Notes under the pieces: model-generated | Seen by the model: only the letters and a program-made list of their open reading frames with translations | What the model was told of the DNA's origin: nothing | The model's database searches: none | Position numbers and translations under genes: made by a program | Shown: positions 26,014 to 34,286 of the stretch, piece after piece | Numbering within the stretch: position 1 is the stretch's first letter | How the letters are laid out: the number at the start of each line of letters is the position of its first letter | From: JAXLYX01 sp046351215 | GTDB lineage: Bacteria > Myxococcota_A > Polyangia > Polyangiales > Houyiibacteriaceae | Reading direction: 5' to 3' | Length of the DNA: 64,000 bases | NCBI GenBank assembly: GCA_046351215.1 | Contig: JAXLYX010000006.1 | Coordinates: 62,001 to 126,000, forward strand

Positions 26014-26931
26014 TCACCAATCCTGCACCGGTCTCCGCCGTTCGCGTACCGCACGGGCCCTCGCCCGCTCGCGTTCCAGGCTTTCCTCCCCTGATTCGAG
26101 GGCCTCGAGCGTCCTGCGCAAGTCCTCGGGCAGGGCCTCGGCCGCGTCGGCCGAGGTGGGCTCCGACGGTCGTTGCTGCTGCTGCTGCTGCTGCTGGTTC
26201 TGCTGCTGCTGGTTCTGCTGCTGCTGGTTCTGCTGCTGCTGGTTCTGCTGCTGCTGGTTCTGCTGCTGCTGGTTCTGCTGCTGCTGCTGGTTCTGCTGCT
26301 GCTGGTTCTGCTGCTGCTGCTGGTTCTGCTGCTGCTGGTTCTGCTGCTGCTGCTGGTTCTGCTGCTGCTGGTTCTGCTGCTGCTGGTTCTGCTGCTGCTG
26401 GTTCTGCTGCTGCTGGTTCTGCTGCTGCTGCTGCTCTCGCTCCTGTTCGCGGAGGCGGCGCCGTGCGAGCTCGAGGTTCCACGCGGCGTTCGCATCGCCG
26501 GGCCGTGCTCGGAGCGATCGACGGAAGGCGTCGACGGCCTCGCGGAAGGCCCGCTGAGCCGGCTCGTGTTGGTCCTGCCCCGCGGCCTGATCGCCCTCGC
26601 GGTAGAAGGCGAGGCCGAGGTCGTAGTACGCGGCGCCGCGCGTCTCGGCGGAGGCCGGGGGCTCGGTCGCGCGCAGGAAGGCCTCCTTCGCGCGGTCGAG
26701 CTGACCGAGTCGGAGCAGGGCGAGGCCGCGATCGAGCTGGACCTCGGGCGATCGTGGGAGCTCCCGCGCGGCGAGATCGTACTCGCGGAGCGCGCCCGCC
26801 GCGTCGTTCCGCGCCATCCGGCGATTGCCCTCGGCGACGTGGGCGTTCTCGCGCGTGAAGAGGTCCCAGGCCGCGGCCGGCGTCGCGAGCCCGAGCGAGA
26901 GGACGAGGAGCGGGAGGAGCCAGCGGATCAT
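26014..26931 (-). CDS. batC: BatC-like TPR protein with Gln/Asn-rich repeat tract
   Basis: This 305-residue protein has a signal peptide (to about ATPAAA, residue 21). TPR repeats follow at about 30-155 (AAGALREYDLAARELPRSPE, RGAAYYDLGLAFYREGDQ, DAFRRSLRARPGDANAAWNL). Then comes a tract of about 88 residues (about 165-253) made almost only of Q3-5N units, and a charged C-terminal tail ending PVQDW. TPR and position match BatC. Q-rich tracts are seen at the same place in some Bat proteins, but this one is long and very regular. It starts within the batB stop (ATGA) and should be secreted or periplasmic. Confidence 0.85.
   Translation of the reverse strand: MIRWLLPLLVLSLGLATPAAAWDLFTRENAHVAEGNRRMARNDAAGALREYDLAARELPRSPEVQLDRGLALLRLGQLDRAKEAFLRATEPPASAETRGAAYYDLGLAFYREGDQAAGQDQHEPAQRAFREAVDAFRRSLRARPGDANAAWNLELARRRLREQEREQQQQQNQQQQNQQQQNQQQQNQQQQNQQQQQNQQQQNQQQQQNQQQQNQQQQQNQQQQNQQQQNQQQQNQQQQNQQQQNQQQQQQQQRPSEPTSADAAEALPEDLRRTLEALESGEESLERERARARAVRERRRPVQDW
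26173..26435 (-). repeat. Imperfect CAG/AAC trinucleotide repeat inside batC
   Basis: About 260 bp of CAGCAGCAGAAC-type units (read on the minus strand), with runs of three to five CAG between AAC codons. It encodes (Q3-5N)n. The opposite strand reads as poly-Leu and other frames as poly-Ser/Arg or poly-Ala/Gly, none of which are genes. Such a tract can change length by replication slippage in whole codons. Confidence 0.97.
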
Positions 26932-27989
26932 GCCGAGCCCTCCTTCGCGGCGCGCCGACGCAGGCGCATCGACTCCGGCAGGAGCGCCTCGAGCAGGAGC
27001 AAGAGGAACGCCGGGACGAGGAGCACGAGGAAGCGATCCTCCCGCACGGTGACCCGGCGCGAGCGTCGCTCCTCGGCGCGCAGGCGGCGCAGCTCCCGGC
27101 GCACGGGCTCGAGGCTGACCGTGCCCTCCGCCGCGCGGAAATACCGACCGCCGCTCGCGCTGGCGATCGCGCGGAGCTGCCGTTCGTTCTCCTCGGTGAG
27201 CGAGGTCGTGATCACGCGTCCGTCCGCGTCGCGCTGGTATCCCGTCCACGTCCCGTCGGGTGAGTAGCTCGGGATGGGCTCGCCGGTGCGCGAGCCCACG
27301 CCGAGGACGAAGATCTTCACGCCGGAGCTCGCGAGCTCGCGGGCCGCGGCGACGGGATCGCCCTCGTGATCCTCGCCGTCGGTCACGAGGATCACCACCT
27401 TGGACGCCTGCGACGGATTCGCGGCGCCCGGCGGCCTCGACCTCTCGAGCAAGCGGCCCGCGGCCACGAGGGCCCGGCCGATCGCCGTGCCTCCGACGGG
27501 CATGTCGTAGGGCCCGAGATCGCGGAGGAAGAGGTCGACGGCCGCGTAGTCGATGGTCATCGGGAAGTCCATCGTCTCCCCGGCGAAGGCGACGATGCCG
27601 ACCCGATCGCCGTCGAGCTGCGCGAAGAGCGTCCGGAGCTCGGCCTTCGCGCGCTCGAGGCGGCTCGGGCGCACGTCGCGCGCGAGCATGCTCTTCGAGA
27701 AGTCGAGCGCGACGACGACGTCGATGCCTCGCTTCCGGAGGATGCGCGTCTCGCTCCCGTACTCGGGGCCCGCGAAGGCGACGATCCCGAGGGTCAGGGC
27801 GAGCGAGTAGAGGACGGCGCGCGCGGCGCGGAGCTTGCTCGCCTCCCCCCGGACGAGACCTTTCACCGTGGTCGGCTGACCGAAGCGGAGCGTGGCCGCC
27901 TCGCGACGCTTCCAGGCGAAGACGAAGAGGCCGGCGACCACCGGGATCGCGAGGAGCAGGAAGAGCAGCTCGGGCGAGCGGAAGCTCAT
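26928..27989 (-). CDS. batB: BatB-like VWFA membrane protein
   Basis: This 353-residue protein has two N-terminal membrane segments (about 8-26 and 56-74). A VWFA domain follows with the metal site DFSKS (D96, S98, S100), the TDGEDHEGD motif and the ILVTDG strand. One C-terminal membrane segment is at about 325-345 (FLVLLVPAFLLLLLEALLP). It would display the VWFA domain in the periplasm as part of the Bat complex. ATG 27989 overlaps the preceding stop by 4 nt and was preferred to GTG 27995. Confidence 0.88.
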   Translation of the reverse strand: MSFRSPELLFLLLAIPVVAGLFVFAWKRREAATLRFGQPTTVKGLVRGEASKLRAARAVLYSLALTLGIVAFAGPEYGSETRILRKRGIDVVVALDFSKSMLARDVRPSRLERAKAELRTLFAQLDGDRVGIVAFAGETMDFPMTIDYAAVDLFLRDLGPYDMPVGGTAIGRALVAAGRLLERSRPPGAANPSQASKVVILVTDGEDHEGDPVAAARELASSGVKIFVLGVGSRTGEPIPSYSPDGTWTGYQRDADGRVITTSLTEENERQLRAIASASGGRYFRAAEGTVSLEPVRRELRRLRAEERRSRRVTVREDRFLVLLVPAFLLLLLEALLPESMRLRRRAAKEGSA

Positions 27990-29101
27990 GGCCACCTCCG
28001 CAGGACGAGGAGGCCGACGAGGAGCTCGACGAAGAGGAGCAGCAGCGCCGGGCCGACGAAGGCGGGGTAGAGCTCCCCGTAGATCCTGCCCGGATCCTCG
28101 ATCCGGCTCCGCTCGAGGCGATCGAGGATGGTGTGGAAGCTCTGCTCGAGCGAGCGCCGATCGGCGGCCTGGAAGTGCTCGCCGCCCGTCCGCGAGGCGA
28201 TCTGGCGGAGGAGCTCCGGGTTGATCTGCATGCGCTGCACCTGACGCACGGGCCGCCCGAACGGATCGACTCCGACCGTGACCGGGGCGTCCGACGACCG
28301 TCCCATCAGGATGGTGAAGACCTTCACGTGCATCGCGGCCGCGAGCTCGGCCGCGCGCGTCGGCGAGACATTCCCCGCGTTCGACTCGCCATCGGTGAGC
28401 AGGATGACGACCTTGCTCTTCGCGGTGGAGCGACGCAGGCGCGTGAGCGAGACCCCGAGGGCATTGCCGATGGCCGTGCCCGCGCCGTCGATCAGGTCGA
28501 TCGCCAGCTCCTCGATCACCCCGCCGAGCGCCGTGTGATCCGTCGTCAGCGGCATCAGGGTGTAGGCCTCTCGGCCGAAGACCACGGCGCCGATGCGATC
28601 GTTCGGCCGGCGGGTGATGAAGTCGGCGATCACGGCCTTCGCGGCATCGAAGCGCGTCGGCTCGATGTCCTGGGCCAGCATCGAGCGCGACATGTCGAGC
28701 GTGAGCACGATGTCGATGCCCTGAACTTCGGCCTGCTCGCGCGCGTGGATGCTCTGCGGCCCCATCAGGGCCACGGCGACGAGGAGGAGCGCCGTCACCC
28801 GGAGGGCGAGTGGGAGGTCGGCGAACCAGACCTTCCGTCCCCGCGGCAGGCGCGCGAGGTCGAGCCCCCGGCTGACCGCGAGGCGCGGGCGCGCGTCGCG
28901 CGCCGCGAAGCCGCGGACGGCGAAGACGGCGAGCGGGCCGAGGAGCGCGAGGGCCCCGATCGGATGCTCGAAGCGGAAGCTGCCCTCGCGCAGGGGGACC
29001 TCGTACAGGCCCTCGATCAGGAAGAGCACGCCGAGGACGGCCGGCACGAGGACGAGGCCCGTGTGCAAGAGCGGCAGCAGCCGTCGGACCATGGGGCTCA
29101 T
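27986..29101 (-). CDS. batA: BatA-like VWFA membrane protein
   Basis: This 371-residue protein has membrane segments at about 11-30, 48-64 and 97-114. A VWFA domain follows with metal site DMSRS (D136, S138, S140) and LLTDGESNAGNVSP. A C-terminal membrane helix ends in LLFVELLVGLLVLRRW. It is a close paralogue of the next gene, as usual for the BatA/BatB pair. The start is ATG 29101, overlapping the previous stop (ATGA); an internal ATG at 29092 is possible. Confidence 0.88.
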   Translation of the reverse strand: MSPMVRRLLPLLHTGLVLVPAVLGVLFLIEGLYEVPLREGSFRFEHPIGALALLGPLAVFAVRGFAARDARPRLAVSRGLDLARLPRGRKVWFADLPLALRVTALLLVAVALMGPQSIHAREQAEVQGIDIVLTLDMSRSMLAQDIEPTRFDAAKAVIADFITRRPNDRIGAVVFGREAYTLMPLTTDHTALGGVIEELAIDLIDGAGTAIGNALGVSLTRLRRSTAKSKVVILLTDGESNAGNVSPTRAAELAAAMHVKVFTILMGRSSDAPVTVGVDPFGRPVRQVQRMQINPELLRQIASRTGGEHFQAADRRSLEQSFHTILDRLERSRIEDPGRIYGELYPAFVGPALLLLFVELLVGLLVLRRWP

Positions 29102-30168
29102 CGGGGGCCCTCCGTCTGCGGCGCGACCTGCGCGCTCACGATCGGCGTCGTGGCGCGGACGAGCTTGTACGCGATGCCGAGGATGGTGTCGGCCTGCTCC
29201 GGCGTGAAGCTCTGCTTCGCGAACTTCACGAGGTCGCAGTCGTGGAGGAGGGCCTGGACCTCGGGGAGCGTGAGCCCGACCGTCCGGGCGCGGACGAGGT
29301 TCGCGAGGATCTCGTCGGTCGTGCACTCGAGGCCGTCGAAGCCGAAGCGCTCGCCGAGGTACCAGCGCATCGTGTCGGAGACGCCGTCGGCCCAGGCCTC
29401 GACCTCGCCCTTCTCGATGCGCTCGTGGCGCTCGCGGCGGAGCGTGTCCAGCTTCTCGACGGCCACCTCCCACGGCGGTCGGGGCGGCGGCGGGGGAGGG
29501 AGCACCTTCGGGCGACGCGCGAGGTAGCGCCGGATCGCGAGCGCGAGCAGCGCGCCGACGAGCGCCGCGAGCAGGGCGTAGAGCGCGTACATCGGCCGCG
29601 GATCGGGCTCGGTGACGGCGACGGCGTTCGTCGGGGGCTTCGGCTGGGCGTTCGGCTCGTTCCCGAGCAACGATCGCACGACGACGGAGCGGGCTTCGAT
29701 CTCGTGGCTGCCGAGGGTCCCGTCGGCGGTGACGATGCGCAGGCGGATCGGCCCGAGGCGATGCGTGCCCGTCTCGAAGGCCTGGACCTCGAGCGTGAAC
29801 ACGAACGCGGTCCGACCGTCGGCCGAGCGCTCGGTCCGCACCGACTTCCGGAGCACCTCGAAGGGCGCGAGGTGGAGCGTCGGCACGGTGACGTCGTCGC
29901 CTTCGCGGACCGTGGCCCGGATGCGCAGGGTGACGAGCTGGCCGATCGTGATCGGGCCGGTCGGCTCGACCGTGGTCTCGACGGTCGGACGCCGATCGGG
30001 CGGGAGGGGCGGGGCGATCTCTTCTTCGCCGCCCGCGCCGACGCCCGCGTCCGCGGGGATTACGGCGCCCGCGTCGACGGGTCCGGCGACGGGCGGAGCC
30101 CCCGCGTCGTCCGCGAGCGCCGCGTTCGTCGCGAGCACGAGGCCGAGGGCCGGGAGGAGCCGCCTCAT
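29098..30168 (-). CDS. DUF4381-like / BatD-N-like membrane protein of the Bat operon
   Basis: This is a 356-residue protein. A signal peptide (to about ALADD) is followed by a beta-rich domain like the N-terminal repeats of BatD (ETTVEPTGPITIGQLVTLRI). A membrane segment lies near 204-222 (YALYALLAALVGALLALAI). The cytoplasmic helical tail includes MRWYLGERFGFDGLECTTDE and resembles the C-terminal part of BatD/DUF4381 proteins. It sits between the DUF58 gene and batA, with 4-nt overlaps on both sides, and likely belongs to the same complex. Confidence 0.75.
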   Translation of the reverse strand: MRRLLPALGLVLATNAALADDAGAPPVAGPVDAGAVIPADAGVGAGGEEEIAPPLPPDRRPTVETTVEPTGPITIGQLVTLRIRATVREGDDVTVPTLHLAPFEVLRKSVRTERSADGRTAFVFTLEVQAFETGTHRLGPIRLRIVTADGTLGSHEIEARSVVVRSLLGNEPNAQPKPPTNAVAVTEPDPRPMYALYALLAALVGALLALAIRRYLARRPKVLPPPPPPRPPWEVAVEKLDTLRRERHERIEKGEVEAWADGVSDTMRWYLGERFGFDGLECTTDEILANLVRARTVGLTLPEVQALLHDCDLVKFAKQSFTPEQADTILGIAYKLVRATTPIVSAQVAPQTEGPR

Positions 30169-31052
30169 CGGAACCCCGAGATGCGCCGCTCGCGCAGACG
30201 GAAGAACTCGGTCAGGGGGCGGACGTAGGGTTGGTCGGTCCGGATCGTCACGTGGTCGACGCGCAACCGCCGGAAGAGCTGCTCGCGCCGGGCACGCGCC
30301 CGCGTGAGCTCCTCCGAGTAGGCGCGGCGCACCCGCGGATCCGAGGTGTCGACCTCGACGAGCTCGCCGGTCTCGAGATCCTCGAAGAGCGCGAGGCCGA
30401 CGTCCGGCAGCTGCTCCTCGCGCGGGTCGACGATCTGCACGGGGATGAGATCGTGGCGCGACGAGGCCGTGCGCAGGGGCTTCTCGAATTCCGGCGTCAG
30501 GAAGTCGCTGACGAGGAAGGCGACCGAGCGCCGCTTCGTGAGGCGACCCAGGTATTCGAGCGCGGCGGCGACGTCCGTTCCCTTGCCCACCGGCTTCGCG
30601 TTCAGGATCTCGGTGACGACCCGCATCACGTGGCCCCGGCCCTTCTTGGGCGGCACGAATTTCTCGATGCGATCGGTGAACATCACGAGCCCGACGCGGT
30701 CGTTGTTCTTGATCGCGCTGAAGGCGAGCAGCGCGGCGACCTCGGCCACGGTGTCGATCTTGGGGCGCGCCACGGAACCGAAGAGCTCGCTCGCCGAGAG
30801 GTCGACGAGGAGCATCACCGTCATCTCGCGCTCCTCCGTGAAGACCTTCACGTAGGTGTCGCTCATGCGGGCGCTGACGTTCCAGTCGATGAAGCGCACG
30901 TCGTCGCCGGGCTGGTACTCGCGGACCTCGCTGAAGGCCATGCCGCGCCCCTTGAAGACGGAGTGGTAGCTCCCCGCGAGCTGGTCGTTGGCCAGCCGTG
31001 CGGTGTGGATCTCGATCTTCCGGAGCTTCTTGACGAGCTCGCGCGGGATCAT
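30165..31052 (-). CDS. DUF58 domain protein of the MoxR/Bat operon
   Basis: This 295-residue protein contains the DUF58 signature (GRGMAFSEVREYQPGDDVRFIDWN split as GRGMAFSEVREY and PGDDVRFIDWN). A VWFA-like fold follows with a degenerate metal site (LLVDLSASE). No membrane segment is present, so it is cytoplasmic. DUF58 proteins nearly always accompany a MoxR ATPase and are thought to be its client or adaptor. It starts 4 nt after the moxR stop. Confidence 0.9.
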   Translation of the reverse strand: MIPRELVKKLRKIEIHTARLANDQLAGSYHSVFKGRGMAFSEVREYQPGDDVRFIDWNVSARMSDTYVKVFTEEREMTVMLLVDLSASELFGSVARPKIDTVAEVAALLAFSAIKNNDRVGLVMFTDRIEKFVPPKKGRGHVMRVVTEILNAKPVGKGTDVAAALEYLGRLTKRRSVAFLVSDFLTPEFEKPLRTASSRHDLIPVQIVDPREEQLPDVGLALFEDLETGELVEVDTSDPRVRRAYSEELTRARARREQLFRRLRVDHVTIRTDQPYVRPLTEFFRLRERRISGFR

Positions 31053-31056
31053 GGGA

Positions 31057-32079
31057 TCAGGGAACCTCGACCGTCTCGAAGATGCGACGGACGATCTGGT
31101 CGCTCGTGATCTCCTCGGCCTCGGCCTCGTAGGTGCGGAGGACGCGGTGGCGGAGGACGTCGGGGCCGACGGCCTTCACGTCCTCGGGCGTGACGTACCC
31201 GCGGTGGCGGATGAACGCGTGGGCGCGCGCGGCGACGTTGAGCGCGATGGACGCGCGCGGCGACGCTCCGTGCGCGATCATGTCGACGAGGTCCTTGAGG
31301 CCCGCGGCCTTCGGATCGCGCGTCGCGGCGACGACGCGGACGATGTAGTCCTTGATCTTGTCGTCCACGTAGACGTGGCCGATCGTCTTCCGGGCATCGA
31401 GCAGGGCGGCCGGCGAGGTGACGACGTTGACGTCGAGTCCGTGCGGATGGCCCTTCTCGTCGCCTCCGAGGAGGAGGTGGTCCGCCATGCGATCCATGAT
31501 CTTCCGCTCCTCCTCGCGGGTCGGGTAGCCGACCGTGACGTGGAGCATGAAGCGGTCGAGCTGCGCCTCGGCGAGGGGGTAGGTCCCCTCCTGCTCGATC
31601 GGGTTCTGCGTCGCGAGGACCATGAACGGCGCGTCCAGCTTGTGCGTGGTGTCGCCGATCGTGACCTGCCGCTCCTGCATCGCCTCGAGCAGGGCGCTCT
31701 GGACCTTCGCCGGGGCGCGGTTGATCTCGTCGGCGAGGACGAGGTTCGCGAAGATCGGACCCTTGCGGGCGGTGAACTCGCCCCGCTGCTGGTTGTAGAT
31801 GACGGTCCCGACGACGTCGGCCGGCAGGAGGTCGGGCGTGAACTGGATGCGGGAGAAGCGCGCCGAGATCGTCCTGCAGAGCGTGTTCACCGTCAGCGTC
31901 TTCGCGAGGCCCGGGACGCCCTCGACCAGCACGTGGCCGCCGGTCAGCAGCCCGATGAGGATCCGCTCCACCATCGCGTCCTGGCCGACGATGACCTTGC
32001 GGACCTCGTGGAGGATGCCGTCGATGAAGGCGCTCTCGCGCTGGACGAGCTCGTTGATGGCGCGAACTTCGATGGACAT
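31057..32079 (-). CDS. moxR: MoxR-family AAA+ ATPase
   Basis: This 340-residue AAA+ ATPase has Walker A GVPGLAKT (54-61), Walker B LVLADEINRAP (D116 region), sensor 1 ATQNPIEQEGTYPL and the lid domain (DVKAVGPDVLRHRVL). MoxR proteins act as chaperones that activate VWFA-containing partners, here encoded by the following genes. It is the first gene of the eight-gene run 32079 to 23413. The ATG at 32079 follows GGAAACGAC, a weak Shine-Dalgarno. The 144 bp up to hemL would hold the operon promoter. Confidence 0.95.
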   Translation of the reverse strand: MSIEVRAINELVQRESAFIDGILHEVRKVIVGQDAMVERILIGLLTGGHVLVEGVPGLAKTLTVNTLCRTISARFSRIQFTPDLLPADVVGTVIYNQQRGEFTARKGPIFANLVLADEINRAPAKVQSALLEAMQERQVTIGDTTHKLDAPFMVLATQNPIEQEGTYPLAEAQLDRFMLHVTVGYPTREEERKIMDRMADHLLLGGDEKGHPHGLDVNVVTSPAALLDARKTIGHVYVDDKIKDYIVRVVAATRDPKAAGLKDLVDMIAHGASPRASIALNVAARAHAFIRHRGYVTPEDVKAVGPDVLRHRVLRTYEAEAEEITSDQIVRRIFETVEVP

Positions 32080-32223
32080 GGTCGTTTCCGATACCCCGGG
32101 CTTCGTGCTCAGGACGGCGCGCGTACCACGCGGTCCCGGCCCCGGGCAACACCCGGATGCCCCTCCCGATTCCAGCCCGATGCCGACTTGACGATCGAGC
32201 CACGGGCTCGGAGGCTCGCGGCC

Positions 32224-33519
32224 ATGACCGACACCGTGTCCCGCGACCTCTTCGAACGTGCCGTCCGCCACATCCCCGGCGGCGTGAATTCCCCCGTGCG
32301 CGCCTTCCGCGCGGTCGGCGGGGGCCCGATCTTCGTCCGCGAGGCCAAGGGGGCCGAGATCGTGGGGGTGGATGGCACCCGCTACGTCGATTACGTGGGC
32401 TCCTGGGGGCCGATGATCCTCGGTCATGCCCATCCCGAGGTCGTGCAGGCCATCCAGGCTGCCGCCGAGCGGGGCACGAGCTACGGCGCCCCGACCGCGG
32501 CCGAGGTGGAGATGGCCGAGCTCCTCTGCGAGCTCGTGCCCTCGATGGACATGGTCCGTCTCACCTCGAGCGGAACCGAGGCCGTGATGGGCGCCCTCCG
32601 CGTGGCCCGCGGCTTCACCGGCCGCGACGTCGTCGTGAAGTTCGACGGCTGCTACCACGGCGGGGCCGACTACCTCCTCGTGAAGGCGGGCAGCGGCCTC
32701 GCGACCCTCGGGACCCCCGATAGCGCGGGCGTCCCCGCGGCGATCGCCGGGACCACCACCGTCCTCCCCTACAACGACGTCGAGGCCCTCCGGCGCCTCT
32801 TCGAGGCCCGCGGCGGGGAGATCGCCGCCGTCATCCTCGAGCCGGTGGTCGGCAACATGGGCTGCGTCCCCCCGGACCCGGCGTTCCTCGAGGCGCTGGT
32901 CGAGCTCACCCGGGCGAACGGGGCCTTGCTCGTCTTCGACGAGGTCATGACGGGCTTCCGGGTCGCCCTCGGCGGAGCCCAGTACCTCTACGGGGTCGAT
33001 CCCGACCTCTCCTGCTTCGGGAAGATCGTCGGGGGCGGGCTCCCGGTGGGCGCCTACGGCGGTCGCCGCGAGATCATGGAGAAGATCGCCCCCGCGGGAC
33101 CGGTCTACCAAGCCGGCACGCTGAGCGGGAACCCGCTCGCGACCGCGGCCGGCCTCGCCACTCTCAGGCTGCTCCGGGAGCCGGGGGTCTACGATCGCCT
33201 GGAGAAGGCCTCGGCCGAGCTCGAGGCGATCTTCGTCGAGGGGGCGGCGCAGGCGGGAGTGCCGTGCACCGTCCAGCGCGTCGGCTCGATGCTCACCCCC
33301 TTCTTCGTCGACGGCCCCGTCCGCTCGTGGGCGGATGCCGACCGGGCCGACCGGGCCCGCTTCGGGCGCTTCCACAGGGGGCTGCTCGAGCACGGGGTCT
33401 ACTGGCCTCCGAGCCAGTTCGAGGCCGGCTTCGTCTCCCTCGCGCACGACGCCGAGGCGCTCGAGAAGACCCGCCGGGCCGCCCGTCCGGCCTTCGAGGC
33501 GGCGGCCCGAGCCGAGTGA
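32224..33519 (+). CDS. hemL: Glutamate-1-semialdehyde 2,1-aminomutase
   Basis: This 431-residue PLP enzyme makes 5-aminolevulinate from glutamate-1-semialdehyde in the C5 heme pathway. Recognisable motifs are IPGGVNSPVRAF, SSGTEAVMGALRVAR, KFDGCYHGGAD, VFDEVMTGFR and the PLP lysine K267 in SCFGKIVGGGLPVGAYGG. Length and motifs are complete. The ATG at 32224 has GGAGG about 9 nt upstream. No other heme gene is adjacent. A GC hairpin follows the stop. Confidence 0.97.
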   Translation: MTDTVSRDLFERAVRHIPGGVNSPVRAFRAVGGGPIFVREAKGAEIVGVDGTRYVDYVGSWGPMILGHAHPEVVQAIQAAAERGTSYGAPTAAEVEMAELLCELVPSMDMVRLTSSGTEAVMGALRVARGFTGRDVVVKFDGCYHGGADYLLVKAGSGLATLGTPDSAGVPAAIAGTTTVLPYNDVEALRRLFEARGGEIAAVILEPVVGNMGCVPPDPAFLEALVELTRANGALLVFDEVMTGFRVALGGAQYLYGVDPDLSCFGKIVGGGLPVGAYGGRREIMEKIAPAGPVYQAGTLSGNPLATAAGLATLRLLREPGVYDRLEKASAELEAIFVEGAAQAGVPCTVQRVGSMLTPFFVDGPVRSWADADRADRARFGRFHRGLLEHGVYWPPSQFEAGFVSLAHDAEALEKTRRAARPAFEAAARAE

Positions 33520-33525
33520 GGCGGG

Positions 33526-33548
33526 CCTCCCCGGGGGGGCCGGGGAGG
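33526..33548 (+). terminator. GC-rich hairpin after hemL
   Basis: CCTCCCCGG (33526-33534) pairs with CCGGGGAGG (33540-33548) around five G. There is no T-tract; more G follows. It separates hemL from the Fo genes and could attenuate or terminate transcription. Confidence 0.4.
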
Positions 33549-33585
33549 GGGGGGCGACCTTGACCCCCATGGGACGGGATGCTAC

Positions 33586-33906
33586 ATGGCCGCCGCGCCG
33601 GGGCGGGGAAATCCGCTCCGGGGCGAGTCCCAACACTGGCTCGGATACGACTCGATGTTCCTCGGACCGGAGGCCCGTAAGCAGATGGCGGCCCTCGGTG
33701 GAGTGGCCACGATCGGGATCGAGATGGCCGTCTCGATCTGCGTGGGTTACTTCGGGGGGCGCTGGCTGGACGGCAAGTTCGGCACCGGCCCCTGGCTCGA
33801 GCGCTTCGGATTCTTGTTCGGGGTTGTCGCGGGATACCGGAGCCTCTACAGGCTCGCTCGACGGACGCAGAAGAAACTGAAAGACGACGGGAACCCTCCC
33901 GAATGA
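33586..33906 (+). CDS. atpZ: AtpZ/AtpI family ATP synthase accessory protein
   Basis: This 106-residue protein has two membrane segments (about 39-60 and 69-88, GIEMAVSICVGYFGGRWLDGKFG then GFLFGVVAGYRSLYRLAR). This hairpin is the AtpZ/AtpI-like fold, implicated in cation supply or assembly of the c-ring. It is the first gene of the Fo run. ATG 33586 is nominal; ATG 33655 (MFLGPEARKQ) gives 83 residues, closer to typical AtpZ, and lies well downstream of a TTGACC at 33560. The stop overlaps the next ATG (ATGA). Confidence 0.78.
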   Translation: MAAAPGRGNPLRGESQHWLGYDSMFLGPEARKQMAALGGVATIGIEMAVSICVGYFGGRWLDGKFGTGPWLERFGFLFGVVAGYRSLYRLARRTQKKLKDDGNPPE

Positions 33907-34283
33907 CCCTTGCCGACCACATCCTCCGCGCGACGCTGGCTCTCGCAGCCGTCTTCGCGGGGCTTTCCTTCCTCCTCGGGGGCCTTCCGGTCCTCGGGGG
34001 GTCGGTGGTCGGCTCGATCGTCGCTCTCGGGAACGCAGCGTTCTTCCGTTGGCTCGTCGAGCGCCTGCGCCAGGGCTCGATGCAGCAGCGCACGGGCCTG
34101 ATGGGCCTGCTGGCCGTCAAGATGGGCGTGATGATCGCCCTTTGCTACGGCCTGATCGTCAAGTGGGGCGTACATCCCGTGGGCTTCGCCGTCGGCTACG
34201 GCGCGCTCGTCGCCGGCGTCTTCGTCGGCAGTGGCCTCCACACCCCCTCCGCTTCCCCCTCCCTTGCTCGCGAGGAGACCTGA
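33903..34283 (+). CDS. atpI: ATP synthase subunit I-like membrane protein
   Basis: This 126-residue membrane protein has about four hydrophobic segments (ATLALAAVFAGLSFLLGGLP, GGSVVGSIVALGNAAFFRWL, LLAVKMGVMIALCYGLIVKW, FAVGYGALVAGVFVGSGL). Size, topology and position before atpB match the AtpI/UncI subunit-I family, which helps c-ring assembly. Sequence conservation in this family is low, so the call rests largely on context. It starts 4 nt inside atpZ and ends 3 nt before atpB. Confidence 0.7.
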   Translation: MTLADHILRATLALAAVFAGLSFLLGGLPVLGGSVVGSIVALGNAAFFRWLVERLRQGSMQQRTGLMGLLAVKMGVMIALCYGLIVKWGVHPVGFAVGYGALVAGVFVGSGLHTPSASPSLAREET

Positions 34284-34286
34284 ACG

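Noticed and set aside
24192..26495. Longer batD starting upstream, with Ser/Arg/Thr repeats
   Set aside because: The extra N-terminal part is the batC repeat read in another frame; the signal peptide at ATG 26009 marks the real start.
26173..27267. Plus-strand open frame with a long poly-Leu/Val stretch
   Set aside because: It is the antisense reading of the CAG/AAC repeat in batC; the hydrophobic run is an artefact and there is no supporting start or context.
30988..33519. An 843-residue plus-strand protein containing HemL
   Set aside because: The first 412 residues are antisense to moxR; hemL starts at 32224 after a GGAGG site.
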